From: Actinomycetes bacterium
Lineage (GTDB): Bacteria > Actinomycetota > Actinomycetes > Streptosporangiales > Streptosporangiaceae
Assembly (NCBI GenBank): GCA_025964575.1
Contig: JAOPYO010000151.1
Coordinates: 1-60,762 of the forward strand
Direction: 5' to 3'
Length of the DNA: 60,762 nt
Part shown: piece after piece, positions 42,322-51,082 of the stretch
Position numbering within the stretch: position 1 is the first letter of the stretch
Layout of the letters: the number at the start of each line of letters is the position of its first letter
The notes under the pieces: model-generated
Databases searched by the model: none
The model's input: the letters and a program-made list of their open reading frames with translations, nothing else
What the model was told of the DNA's origin: nothing
Program-made: the position numbers and the translations under genes

Positions 42322-43161
42322 TCAGGCGGAGCGTCCGGCCGTTTTCATCCGTTCCAGGTCCGCCATCACGACCGTCTTCCCCTCTGTGGCCGCGAGCGCC
42401 CGGGTGTGACCCAGGTGGTGCATGTCGAAACAGGCGGCTATCGAGTTCGAGAACCCCATGGTGTCGAGGGTCTGGTTCACGGCCCTCTTGGCCAGGCGCA
42501 GCGCCCACGGATCCATCTGGGCGATGCGGCGGGCCAACCGCATCGTGAACGGACGCAGGTCGTCCAGCGGCACGACGTGATTGACCATTCCGGTCTGCCG
42601 GGCCTCCTCGGCGTTCAGCGAGCTGGCCGTGAACAGCAGTTCCTTGGCTTTTCTGGCGCCGAACTCCCAGGTGTGCGCGTGGTACTCGACCCCCATGATC
42701 CCCAGCAGGCCGACCGGATCGGAGAACTGCGCGTTGTCAGCCGCGATGATCAGGTCGCACGGCCAGCACAACATCAGCCCGGCCGCGATGCACTTGCCCT
42801 GGACTGCGGCGATGGTCGGCTTGGGGATCTCGCGCCATCTGCGGGCGTACTCGAGATATCCCCGGGTCTCCCAGTCGTAGTAGCTCGTCGCCTCGATCTT
42901 GCCGTCCACCCGCGCCGGGCCGAGACTGCGGCCGTCTGCCGAGGGATCCTTCCCCGACATGTCATGGCCCGCGGAGAAGTGCTTGCCCGTCGTCGTGAAC
43001 ACGATGACCCGGGCCTCCGGATCGGCCTCCGCACGCCTCCACGCCGCATCGAGATCCTGGAGGATGCCGGGTGTCTGTGCGTTCGCGGCGTCCGGTCGGT
43101 CCAGCGTGATGACGGCGACCGCGCCGTCGAGCTCGTACCGGACGAAGTGCTCGCCAGTCAT
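42322..43161 (-). CDS. Enoyl-CoA hydratase/isomerase (crotonase family)
   Basis: 279 aa. VAVITLDRPDAANAQT, oxyanion loop HFSAGHDMSG, second oxyanion/strand KCIAAGLMLCWPCDLIIAADNAQFSDPVG. Likely hydrates an enoyl-CoA. Last gene of the eight-gene minus operon and overlaps the thioesterase by 4 bp. AGGGAG precedes the ATG. Confidence 0.87.
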   Translation of the reverse strand: MTGEHFVRYELDGAVAVITLDRPDAANAQTPGILQDLDAAWRRAEADPEARVIVFTTTGKHFSAGHDMSGKDPSADGRSLGPARVDGKIEATSYYDWETRGYLEYARRWREIPKPTIAAVQGKCIAAGLMLCWPCDLIIAADNAQFSDPVGLLGIMGVEYHAHTWEFGARKAKELLFTASSLNAEEARQTGMVNHVVPLDDLRPFTMRLARRIAQMDPWALRLAKRAVNQTLDTMGFSNSIAACFDMHHLGHTRALAATEGKTVVMADLERMKTAGRSA

Positions 43162-43973
43162 GATGTTCTCCCTGTCACTGATTTCCGGATGACGCTCTCC
43201 TGCGCGAACGACGCGACGAGAGCTCCCGACTGGGTGTAGACGCTGCCGGTGCCGAATCCGCGGCCACCGGCCAGGCGTTGACCACGGACCTCCACCTGAA
43301 GCCATTGGGCGGCCTCGAACGGCTGGTGGAACCAGATCGAGTGACTCACCACTCCGGTCTGCAGGCTCGCGTGGGCGTCTCGTTCGCTGACCCCAGGCAT
43401 GGCCTTGAGCAGGGTGCCGATCACCGGCCAGTCCGAGACGTACGCCACGACCGCCTGCGCCGGAACGTCCTCGCACCGCATCCAGAAGCCGAACTCGGCG
43501 GCCCCGGCCCGGTCGTCCTGCAGGCCCACGCCACTGATCAGCCGGCTCTCGCCCGGCACCACGGCGAACGCCTCGGGCTTGGCATCCGCGGGATCGACGG
43601 GGAGCGGGACGTCGAGTTGGTAGTCGTGCCCCTCGTCCGCCCGGTCCAGCAGGATGGAGGCCGTGGCGACCACCCGCCGGCCGTCTTGCGCGTCCTGCCA
43701 GACCTCGGCACGCCGCGACCCCAGGGAACGTCCCTCGTGCACCGTTTCCAGCTCCAGGTAGAGCTGGCTCTGGGGCCGTGCCTCGCGCGGGAAGAGCACA
43801 TGTAGCGACTTCACCGCCTTGCCCGCGCCGGCCGGCGCGGCCGCCGCGATGAGCTGGGCGAGCATCTGCCCGCCGAACACCCGGGCCGCGGCCGTGTCCA
43901 GCACCGGCAGGACGGTCCGGCCGGCCTCGTCGTGCCTCAGCTCCAGAAGAGCGCGTAGTCGATCGGCGTTCAC
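43158..43973 (-). CDS. TesB-like acyl-CoA thioesterase
   Basis: 271 aa double hot-dog protein: ARVFGGQMLAQLIAAA, VKSLHVLFPREARPQSQLYLELE, GRSLGSRRAEVWQ, and in the second half HSIWFHQPFEAAQWLQVEVRGQRLAGGRGFGTGSVYTQSGALVASFAQE, the TesB active-site region. GTG at 43973 overlaps the ligase stop and has GGAGGG 7 nt upstream. An ATG six bases earlier sits on the ribosome site itself. Releases CoA from an end-product or stalled intermediate. Confidence 0.85.
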   Translation of the reverse strand: MNADRLRALLELRHDEAGRTVLPVLDTAAARVFGGQMLAQLIAAAAPAGAGKAVKSLHVLFPREARPQSQLYLELETVHEGRSLGSRRAEVWQDAQDGRRVVATASILLDRADEGHDYQLDVPLPVDPADAKPEAFAVVPGESRLISGVGLQDDRAGAAEFGFWMRCEDVPAQAVVAYVSDWPVIGTLLKAMPGVSERDAHASLQTGVVSHSIWFHQPFEAAQWLQVEVRGQRLAGGRGFGTGSVYTQSGALVASFAQESVIRKSVTGRTS

Positions 43974-45595
43974 TGCCATCCCTCCGTCGAGCGGACCAGT
44001 TCGAACTTCTTGACCTTGCCGGATGGGGTCATCGGCAGGGTGTCCAGGAAATGCCACTCGACCGGAGTCTTCTGCCGAGCCAGGCCTGCGCCCTGAAGAT
44101 GACCGGTGAGCTCGTCGACCGGGATCTCGTCCGGGCCCTCCAGCACGACGAATGCCACCGGCACCTCACCGAACCGCTGGTCCGGACCGGGCACTACGGC
44201 GGCCTGGCGGACGGCCGGATGCCCGAGCAGCAAGTCCTCGATGTCCCGGGTGGAGAACTTCTCGCCGCCTCGGTTGATGATGTCCTTCAGCCTTCCGGTC
44301 ACGGTCACGAATCCCGCGTCGTCGACACGGCCGACGTCACCCGTCCGCAGCCACCCGGCCGGGTCGATGGCGGCCTCGTTCGACGCGGCGTCCAGGTAGC
44401 CGAGCATGCGCTCAGGTCCTCTGACCAGCAGCTCACCCGCCGCACCGGGCGGCAGTGGCCGATCGTCGTCGTCCACGACCCGGACCTCGACGCCCGGGGC
44501 CACCGCGCCGTCGGTCTCGGCTCTTACCTCGAAGGGGTGGGAGCGGTTCATGACCGTCACCGTCGGCAGTTCGGTCATGCCGTAGACCCGCGCCGCCGGG
44601 ATGCCCTGCTCTTCGCTGCGCTCCAGGACGACGCGCGGTACGGCCGCGCCGCCGCAGGCGAACATCCGCAGGGGCAACCGAAGGCCGGCGGCGCGGGCGG
44701 CCTCGGTCAGCTCCTGAAGGAAGACGGTGGCACCGGCGGAATAGGTCACGCCGTACCGTGCCATGTCCCGCACCGCCCGCTCCGGGTCCCATCTCTCGGC
44801 GATCACGGCGCAGGCACCGACCAGCAACGGGATCGTCATGGCGTTGAGGACACCGGTGATGTGCTGCAGTGGGGCTGCCATGTAGGCCACGTCCTCCCAC
44901 CCCAGCCCCCAGGCGTCGGCGAGCTGCCTGGTCTCGGCGAGCAGGGTCGCCGACGAGTGCACAGCTCCCTTGGGCCGCGAGGTGGTCCCCGAGGTGAACA
45001 GGACCAGGCACGGATCGCCGGGCCGCGTGAGGGCCGAACGTTTCCGCCGATCGTGCGTGATCAGGTCGCCGAACCGCGTCCACCCCGGGAGCGACCCTCT
45101 GATGATGATCTTGATGGTGTCGCGGTGGCCGGCCTCGGTGAGCACGGCGTCGAACGCATCGGCGTGGGCGAAGTCACGGTGCGACTCGGCCGTGACGACG
45201 ACCGCGGGCCGTACCTGCTCGATGATCTGCCGGATCTCGTGCTCGCGGTAGAAGGAGACGATGGGGCTGCTGACCGCTCCGAGATGCCAGATCGCGAGCC
45301 CCAGGACATGGGCCTCCCACCAGTTGGGCGTCTGCCAGCAGACCACGTCACCGCGCCCGACCCCGGCACCGGCGAGCCAGGCGGAGGCGCGCTCGACGAG
45401 CGCGAGCAGCTCGCCGTAGGTCAGCCGGCGCTCCCCCTCGATGAGGGCCGGGCGGTCCCGCCACTGTCTGGCCGCTCGTTCGATCAGTGCACTGGCCGTC
45501 AGATCGGTGACGTACCCGTACCTGCGGTACTCCTCCTGCAGCGCCGTCGGGACAGCAGGCGCGACGACCTTTCCGGCCGTCAGCCGTACGCTCAT
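43970..45595 (-). CDS. AMP-dependent acyl-CoA synthetase
   Basis: 541 aa. CLVLFTSGTTSRPKGAVHSSATL, ACGGAAVPRVVLE, RVYGMTELPTVTVMN, GWLRTGDVGRVDDAGFVTVTGRLKDIINRGGEKFSTRDIEDLLL and MTPSGKVKKFEL. Resembles cyclohexanecarboxylate/aromatic-type CoA ligases. ATG at 45595 has GGGAG 7 nt upstream. The in-frame extension upstream is out-of-frame SDR sequence. Overlaps the SDR stop region and the thioesterase. Confidence 0.9.
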   Translation of the reverse strand: MSVRLTAGKVVAPAVPTALQEEYRRYGYVTDLTASALIERAARQWRDRPALIEGERRLTYGELLALVERASAWLAGAGVGRGDVVCWQTPNWWEAHVLGLAIWHLGAVSSPIVSFYREHEIRQIIEQVRPAVVVTAESHRDFAHADAFDAVLTEAGHRDTIKIIIRGSLPGWTRFGDLITHDRRKRSALTRPGDPCLVLFTSGTTSRPKGAVHSSATLLAETRQLADAWGLGWEDVAYMAAPLQHITGVLNAMTIPLLVGACAVIAERWDPERAVRDMARYGVTYSAGATVFLQELTEAARAAGLRLPLRMFACGGAAVPRVVLERSEEQGIPAARVYGMTELPTVTVMNRSHPFEVRAETDGAVAPGVEVRVVDDDDRPLPPGAAGELLVRGPERMLGYLDAASNEAAIDPAGWLRTGDVGRVDDAGFVTVTGRLKDIINRGGEKFSTRDIEDLLLGHPAVRQAAVVPGPDQRFGEVPVAFVVLEGPDEIPVDELTGHLQGAGLARQKTPVEWHFLDTLPMTPSGKVKKFELVRSTEGWQ

Positions 45596-45597
45596 GC

Positions 45598-46347
45598 TCA
45601 CGCTCCCATGCTCATTCCGCCATCGACGGTGAGAACCGAGCCGGTGATGTACGAGGCCTGCTCGTCGAGTAGGAATGCCACCGCGTGCGCGAGTTCCTCC
45701 GGCCTGCCCCAGCGGCCGATCGGGATCATCGAGGTCACCTGATCGCGGTCGGTGTAGGCGAGGGTCTGCGCGAGCTCGGTGTCGAAGCTGCCGGGAACAA
45801 CACAGTTCACCGTGATCCCCTTCCGCGCGACGCTGCGTGCGATCGATCTGGTCAGGCCGAGAAGCCCCGCCTTGGCCGCGGCGTACGGGATCTGCACCGG
45901 GCTGCCCATCGTGGCGGTCACCGAGCCGATGTTGACGATCCGCCCGAAACGCTGTTCCGCCATGGGGCCGAGCGCCGCCTGGGTCAGGAAGAACGCCGCC
46001 GAGACGTTGACGGCGAGGTGCCGCTCCCAGTCGCCGGCCGTCACCTCCGTGCAGCGCTGCTCGACCACCATGCCGGCGTTGTTCACCAGAGCGTCGAGCC
46101 GGCCGTGCTCGTCGACGACCTCTTCGACAAGGCGCCGGCACGCCTCGGGATCGGCCACGTCGGCGCGATGCAGCGTGACGCGGCTGGCATGCTCCTTGGC
46201 CCAGCTCTCGAGCTCACCGGCGGCATCGGCGTCGCGGGCGTACGCGGCGGCCACCCGCATGCCCTCCCGTGCCAGCCGCTGGGTGACGGCACGTCCTATC
46301 CCCCGGCTCCCTCCGGTGACGAGCGCGACCCGTCCGGTGCCGGTCAT
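45598..46347 (-). CDS. Short-chain dehydrogenase, FabG-like
   Basis: 249 aa. VTGGSRGIGRAVTQRLAREG, NNAGM, catalytic Ser (NIGSVTATMG), Tyr-x3-Lys (YAAAKAG), PGSFDTE and VDGGMSMGA. A 3-hydroxyacyl-CoA or cyclic alcohol dehydrogenase. Overlaps the upstream crotonase by 4 bp. Confidence 0.9.
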   Translation of the reverse strand: MTGTGRVALVTGGSRGIGRAVTQRLAREGMRVAAAYARDADAAGELESWAKEHASRVTLHRADVADPEACRRLVEEVVDEHGRLDALVNNAGMVVEQRCTEVTAGDWERHLAVNVSAAFFLTQAALGPMAEQRFGRIVNIGSVTATMGSPVQIPYAAAKAGLLGLTRSIARSVARKGITVNCVVPGSFDTELAQTLAYTDRDQVTSMIPIGRWGRPEELAHAVAFLLDEQASYITGSVLTVDGGMSMGA

Positions 46348-47108
46348 GAGGACACCTGCGATCGCAGTCGCTCCACCAGAGCGTGGTGTTCCGCAGTGTC
46401 GAAGCACTGGTACTCCGCCCGGGAGGAGTCGTCGAGCACAACCGCCGCGGCGCGCTCGACGTGAAAGTTCAGCAGCCGCCGTGCCTCCCGTACCGCCGGG
46501 GCCGGCAGCTTGGCGAGGCGCCGCGCCAGGCACAGAGACTCGGCCAGCACCTCCTGCTTGCGGACCACCCGATTCGCAAGTCCCAGCCGTAGCGCCTCGG
46601 CGGCCATGACGCGGTCGCCCAGCAGCAGGTGTTCCCTGGCCGCGGCCAGCCCGGTGAGCAGGGGCCACAGAACGAAGCCACCGGCACCGTCCAGCAGGCC
46701 CAGAGCCACGCGCGGATCGCTCAGGAAGGCATCTTCGGCGATCACCACGAGGTCGCAGAGCAGCGCGATCGTGACGCCCGCGCCGACAGCGGGGCCGTTG
46801 ACGGCGGCGATGGCCGGGAACGGAAGGCGGGTGAGCTCCCAGAACAGGGCCTTATGCGCTCGGAGCACGGCCTCCCGTATCTGTGGGTCGTCGCGCATCT
46901 CCCGGATGGTCTCGATGTCGCCGCCGGCACTGAACGCATCACCGGCGCCGGTGAGCACCATGCAGCGCACGCGGTCGTCGTCGCGCAGCATGCGGATGCC
47001 TGCGAGGAGGGCGTCGGTGAGCTCGCCGTCCATCGCGTTGGCCCGCTCCGGCCGGTGCAATGTGATCACCGCGACGGCCTCGTCGACTTCCACGCTCACG
47101 GCCGTCAC
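46344..47108 (-). CDS. Enoyl-CoA hydratase/isomerase (crotonase family)
   Basis: 254 aa. VAVITLHRPERANAMDG, oxyanion AFSAGGDIETI, AAVNGPAVGAGVTIALLCDLVV and a region where the second usual catalytic Glu is replaced by Asp (ALGLLDGAGG), which hints at isomerase or ring-opening chemistry instead of simple hydration. GTG start at 47108 overlaps the acyl-CoA dehydrogenase stop. A GTG nine bases further in is possible. Confidence 0.85.
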   Translation of the reverse strand: MTAVSVEVDEAVAVITLHRPERANAMDGELTDALLAGIRMLRDDDRVRCMVLTGAGDAFSAGGDIETIREMRDDPQIREAVLRAHKALFWELTRLPFPAIAAVNGPAVGAGVTIALLCDLVVIAEDAFLSDPRVALGLLDGAGGFVLWPLLTGLAAAREHLLLGDRVMAAEALRLGLANRVVRKQEVLAESLCLARRLAKLPAPAVREARRLLNFHVERAAAVVLDDSSRAEYQCFDTAEHHALVERLRSQVSS

Positions 47109-48061
47109 AGCTCGACCAGCCGGGGAATCGCGCCGGTGGCGGCGATGCGGGCACCGATCAATCCTGGGAGTTCGGTCGCCGAGCCGGCGATGCGATCCAG
47201 GACCACGGTACGGGCGAGGAATCTGTGGAACGGGTGTTCCGCCGTGAAGCCGACTCCGGCCAGCACCTGCTGGCATTGGGTCGCCGCGATCCTCGCCGCC
47301 CGGCCGGCCAACGACTTTGCGAGCATGGCGGCGAGCTCCTCGTCGTCGGCGTCCCACGCGGCGTCAAGAGCCGCTGTCGCGCCCTCACGGGCCACATAGG
47401 CGTCCGCCAGTCGATGCCGTACGGCCTGGAACGACCCGATGGGCCGTCCGAACTGCCGACGGTCACGGGCATGGTCAACGGCGAGCTCGATCATCCGGCC
47501 TGCGGCACCCACGATCTGGTACCCCAGCGCCCGCCGGGCCGCCGCGACCACCGCTTGCCGGCTCTCGGCCGCCGCTCGTCCATCCAGGGTGACCTCGGCT
47601 CGGCATGCGAAGGCAGTGACCTCGGTCAGCCTGAGCTCCGGATCGAGACCGCTGATCACCCTGCTGGTCATCGGTTCGAGCGGCCTGACCCAGACGGTCT
47701 CCCCCGCCGAATCCACGGGTACGAGCAGCGCATCGGCGGTGTGGCCGCCTACCACGAGGCCGCGCATGGTGACCGCACCTCGCTCGAAGGTTCCCACGCG
47801 AGATCGGCCCATGAACGGGAGCACGACACTGTGCCCGGCCGCGCCGGGCAGGTGGATGGCGAGCACGTCTTGGAGGGCGGCCGCCATGGAGCCCGCCCGT
47901 CCCATGGCGGCGAACAGGCCCGAGACCGCCTCCCGCGGGGACCCGGCGAGCACGTCACGGATGCCGAAGTCGTCGAGTGCCTTGGTCAGCTCCACACCGT
48001 CGAAGGCCGTGGCGAGCCGGCCGAGCGTCGCAATGAGAATGGCGCGCTCCTCGGGGTCCAT
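47105..48061 (-). CDS. Acyl-CoA dehydrogenase, short partner subunit
   Basis: 318 aa, shorter than typical (~380), with a reduced N-terminal domain. C-terminal bundle QIVGAAGRMIELAVDHARDRRQFGRPIGSFQAVRHRLADAYV and CQQVLAGVGFTAEHPFHRFLARTVVLDRIAG. The GGTSEI-type motif is absent and instead sits in the neighbour at 48061, the division expected of a heterotetrameric dehydrogenase. ATG overlaps the neighbour's stop (TGATG). Confidence 0.85.
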   Translation of the reverse strand: MDPEERAILIATLGRLATAFDGVELTKALDDFGIRDVLAGSPREAVSGLFAAMGRAGSMAAALQDVLAIHLPGAAGHSVVLPFMGRSRVGTFERGAVTMRGLVVGGHTADALLVPVDSAGETVWVRPLEPMTSRVISGLDPELRLTEVTAFACRAEVTLDGRAAAESRQAVVAAARRALGYQIVGAAGRMIELAVDHARDRRQFGRPIGSFQAVRHRLADAYVAREGATAALDAAWDADDEELAAMLAKSLAGRAARIAATQCQQVLAGVGFTAEHPFHRFLARTVVLDRIAGSATELPGLIGARIAATGAIPRLVEL

Positions 48062-49167
48062 CACTCACCCCTCGGCAGGTCCAGGAGCCGCAGCGACACG
48101 ATGTCCTTCTGGATCTCGCTCGTCCCGCCATAGATCGTCGCGGCGCGGGAGTAGGCCCACTCCCTGCGCCAGGCGGCCCCGTCCGGGCTGTCATCGGTTT
48201 CGATCGCGCCAGCGAGCAACTCGCGAGCGGCGTCCAGGACGGCCAGCTCTGCGGCAGCGATAAGGATCTTGTCGATCGACGCCTCCGGCCCGAGCCTCTC
48301 GCCTCCGGCCAGCCGGGCCTGAGTCCCCAGCGAGCGGGCGCGGAACGCCCACAGAAGCTGGTAGGCGTCGCCCAGCAAGGCCTCTGATCGTGCGTCATGA
48401 ACGGAGTCGAGCAGCTTCTCGAGGTGGTGACCGAGCCACGCTGCACGTTGCCAGAAGATCGGCCCCCGCTCGCACGAGAGAATGAACTTTGCGACCGCCC
48501 AGCCGCCATCGACGGCGCCCAGCAGCCGATGTTCGGGAACTGCGACGTCGACGAAGGACGTAGAGCAGAACTCGTCGACGTTCGCCATGGTCCGTAGCGG
48601 ACTGGCGGCGATGCCGGGTGTGTCCATGTCCACCAGGAAGGCACTGATGCCACGTGACCCCTTCGCCCCCGTCCGCGCGAGCACGACGCACCGGGTGGCG
48701 TGGTGGGCCCAGCTGGTCCAGAGCTTCTCACCGTTGATCACCCACCCGTCGCCCCGTGGCATCGCCGTCGTGCGCAGCGAACCGAGGTCGCTTCCGGCAT
48801 CGGGTTCCGAGAAGCCCTGGCACCAGAACTCGTCACCACGGAGAAGCCGGGGAAAGATCTCTGCGACAAGGTCGGGCCTGCCGAACTCGATGACCGCGGG
48901 CCCGAGGACTTCGTGCATCGACCAGGAGGTCGTGTGCACGACCCCCCTGCTGGTCAGCTCTTCGCCGAGCACGGCCCGCAGGGCGGATGATCCGCCGAGC
49001 CCGCCCACTCGCTCAGGCCACCCCCACCGCATCCATCCGGCGTCGAAGAGCAGGCGCTGAACGTGGCGTTGATGGTCGAGTTGGGCCTCGACCGTGCCGT
49101 TCGGGTCCCGCGCTCCGTGGGCATCGATCCAGGACCGCACGCCACCCCGGAATTCGGTCAGGCGCAT
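48061..49167 (-). CDS. Acyl-CoA dehydrogenase, long partner subunit
   Basis: 368 aa. MRWGWPERVGGLGGSS, FWCQGFSEPDAGSDLGSLRT, INGEKLWTSWAHHA and AATIYGGTSEIQKDIVSLRLLDLPRGE. Pairs with the 318-aa protein encoded immediately downstream. Overlaps the aldolase by 10 bp. Confidence 0.9.
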   Translation of the reverse strand: MRLTEFRGGVRSWIDAHGARDPNGTVEAQLDHQRHVQRLLFDAGWMRWGWPERVGGLGGSSALRAVLGEELTSRGVVHTTSWSMHEVLGPAVIEFGRPDLVAEIFPRLLRGDEFWCQGFSEPDAGSDLGSLRTTAMPRGDGWVINGEKLWTSWAHHATRCVVLARTGAKGSRGISAFLVDMDTPGIAASPLRTMANVDEFCSTSFVDVAVPEHRLLGAVDGGWAVAKFILSCERGPIFWQRAAWLGHHLEKLLDSVHDARSEALLGDAYQLLWAFRARSLGTQARLAGGERLGPEASIDKILIAAAELAVLDAARELLAGAIETDDSPDGAAWRREWAYSRAATIYGGTSEIQKDIVSLRLLDLPRGE

Positions 49168-50168
49168 GACACCTGCTCCCGGGACACCCATCCCGCGGCC
49201 GCGTAGGCGTCTCGAACCGGGCCTTTCAAATCGTCGGGGAACGGCGTCTGCGGAGGACGGGAGTGCGGATAGTCACCTATCGGCAGGCCAAGCACGGAAG
49301 CCCCGAACTTGAAGCCGGCTCCCCAGTGGGTGAAGGCACCTGGCCTGGCCGGGTGTGACTGGAAGCGCTTGTTGGCGGTACGGATGGCCGTGAGCCCGGA
49401 TTCGGCCGCGAACTTGGCGGCCCGCTCGAAGTCCCCTTCGAGCAGAAGCTCGCGATGTTCCCGGTAGAACGGGCGTTCGGGCGTCTCGTACAAGTACAGT
49501 GCGGCGCCAAGGGCACCGGGATGCGGGATGCCCAGCCTGATCCCGGCCTCGTCGTCGGCCTCCCACAGCACCATCTCCGGGGCCAGCTTGTGTACGGCCA
49601 GGCTGTGCCGGGCATCGAGCAGCCCGTTCTTGAGCCCGCACAGCGCCGGGATGGCCCGGTACAGCTCCACGCACTCCTCCGGTGTGAGCACCAGGCCGGT
49701 CGCATGGGAGTTGAAGTAGCCCAGCGGCATGTCGGTCCGGTCCGCCACGTACCGCAAGTAATCGTGAACGCCAGGCTTGCCGGAGCATTCGAAGTACGGC
49801 GTGAGCACGTAGCAGATATCCGCACCGGCGAGCTGGGCGTGCAAGGTCAGCTCGACGCATTGCTTGGCGGTGTCAGTGCTCGACATCACCTGGATGAGCG
49901 CTCCAGGCTTGACCCGGCGGGCCTCTTCGATGGCCACCGTCATGACCTCTTTGAGCTCGTCGGTGGTCAGCGACCAGAATTCGGCGATGCCCCCGGTCAG
50001 CCAGATACCGTCCTGGTCGAGATCCACGAGGCAGTGCCGAACCAGCGCTCGCAGCGCTTCGTGATCGATCTCGTCACCGTCCTTGCCCGAGAACGGCGTG
50101 TACAACGAGCTGCAGTTACCCCGCAGACCCTCCCGGGCCCACTCCTTCGCCTCCGCAGCGGTCACCAT
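49158..50168 (-). CDS. DHDPS/N-acetylneuraminate-lyase family aldolase
   Basis: 336 aa class I TIM-barrel lyase. WLTGGIAEFWSLTTDELKEV (GxxxE-type loop), Tyr151 (MPLGYFNSHATG) and Schiff-base Lys180 (LCGLKNGLL), with Tyr-Lys spacing as in DHDPS. Related hydratase-aldolases (NahE/PhdG) cleave aromatic side chains. Here, heading an operon of acyl-CoA enzymes, it may perform a retro-aldol or hydratase-aldolase step. AGGAGG precedes the ATG and an operator box lies at 50242. Confidence 0.85.
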   Translation of the reverse strand: MVTAAEAKEWAREGLRGNCSSLYTPFSGKDGDEIDHEALRALVRHCLVDLDQDGIWLTGGIAEFWSLTTDELKEVMTVAIEEARRVKPGALIQVMSSTDTAKQCVELTLHAQLAGADICYVLTPYFECSGKPGVHDYLRYVADRTDMPLGYFNSHATGLVLTPEECVELYRAIPALCGLKNGLLDARHSLAVHKLAPEMVLWEADDEAGIRLGIPHPGALGAALYLYETPERPFYREHRELLLEGDFERAAKFAAESGLTAIRTANKRFQSHPARPGAFTHWGAGFKFGASVLGLPIGDYPHSRPPQTPFPDDLKGPVRDAYAAAGWVSREQVSCA

Positions 50169-50241
50169 CGTGAACCTCCTCGGCACTCGGCCTTTGACTG
50201 AGAAGCGGAGAAGCCAGGAATGGCACACCGCTGACCGCTAG

Positions 50242-50250
50242 AGTAGAATG
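50242..50250 (-). promoter_or_regulatory. Operator half-box CATTCTACT
   Basis: The right half of the repeated box, 73 bp upstream of the eight-gene operon and 27 bp past the end of the TetR gene at 50278. The left half (GGAAAA) is poorly conserved. Confidence 0.45.
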
Positions 50251-50277
50251 TAGTTTTCCATATATGCAAGCTATGTT

Positions 50278-50985
50278 TCAGACTGTGGCGCGCGCGACGC
50301 CGGGGCGAAGGATGGCCGCTGAGCAGAAGGCCCATAGATCCTCGGCGCTGACCTGGCGGATGCCCGCGAGCACAGCGGAGTGTGCACTCGTGAGCAGCAG
50401 TTCCTGGAGCAACCCGGCCTGCGTCGTGAGGTCAAGGTCGTCGCGAAGCAGGCCCGCGTCGTCGACGCCGACCAGCAACTCGGCGATGAGGCCCCGGAGC
50501 GGCTCCAGGGCATGGGCGAGGTCGTGCGGACGAGTCTCCACCAGCCTGAGGTGGTAGACGCTCAGTGCACGAGCAATCGCATTGGGAACCGCGGTGAGCT
50601 CGGACATGGTCTCCAGCAACGCCTTCAGCCGGGCCACCGGGTCAGAGTGCTTGTCACATGCCTCGCGGAGCAGAGGGACGGCCAGCGTGCGCAGAATGGT
50701 CTCGTACACGGCGAGCAGCAGGCTGTCCTTGCCGTCGAAGAACCTGTAGAACGTCCGGAGTGACATTTCAGAGCGGTCGATGACGTCCTGGATGGTCAGG
50801 TCGCCGACTTCACCCTCTTCGATGAGCTCCAGAGCGGCGGCGGCGAAGCGGTCACTTCGGTCCTGCGCTCGTGCGCGGGCACCCTGGAGCGATCGGTCGA
50901 CGCTGCGCCGCTGCCAGATCGGCACCTCTTCGCCCACCAGCTCGTCGCCGCCCGGCTCGAGGTCCCCTGTCTTCCGCTGCGCCAT
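50278..50985 (-). CDS. TetR family regulator, copy 2
   Basis: 235 aa. HTH around residues 55-85 (LTIQDVIDRSEMSLRTFYRFF), then GKDSLLLAVYETILR. Nearly identical framework to the TetR at 15800, including MAQRK at the start, the same GCGGAGAC leader before the ATG, and ELWAFCSAAILRP-like DLWAFCSAAILRPG at the end. Lacks the acidic duplication. Same direction as the aldolase operon it precedes. Confidence 0.88.
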   Translation of the reverse strand: MAQRKTGDLEPGGDELVGEEVPIWQRRSVDRSLQGARARAQDRSDRFAAAALELIEEGEVGDLTIQDVIDRSEMSLRTFYRFFDGKDSLLLAVYETILRTLAVPLLREACDKHSDPVARLKALLETMSELTAVPNAIARALSVYHLRLVETRPHDLAHALEPLRGLIAELLVGVDDAGLLRDDLDLTTQAGLLQELLLTSAHSAVLAGIRQVSAEDLWAFCSAAILRPGVARATV

Positions 50986-51082
50986 GGTCTCCGCTTTCTC
51001 TGCCGGTCACGGGTGCTGTGTGCAGGAGGTGAACCCGCGTCTCCTGCCAGCGGATTGTCTTGTTCTGGCGTTACCGCACCTT

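Noticed and set aside
43970..46141. 723-aa fusion of SDR and acyl-CoA synthetase
   Set aside because: The N-terminal part is frame-shifted SDR sequence; the real SDR reads in its own frame at 45598-46347.
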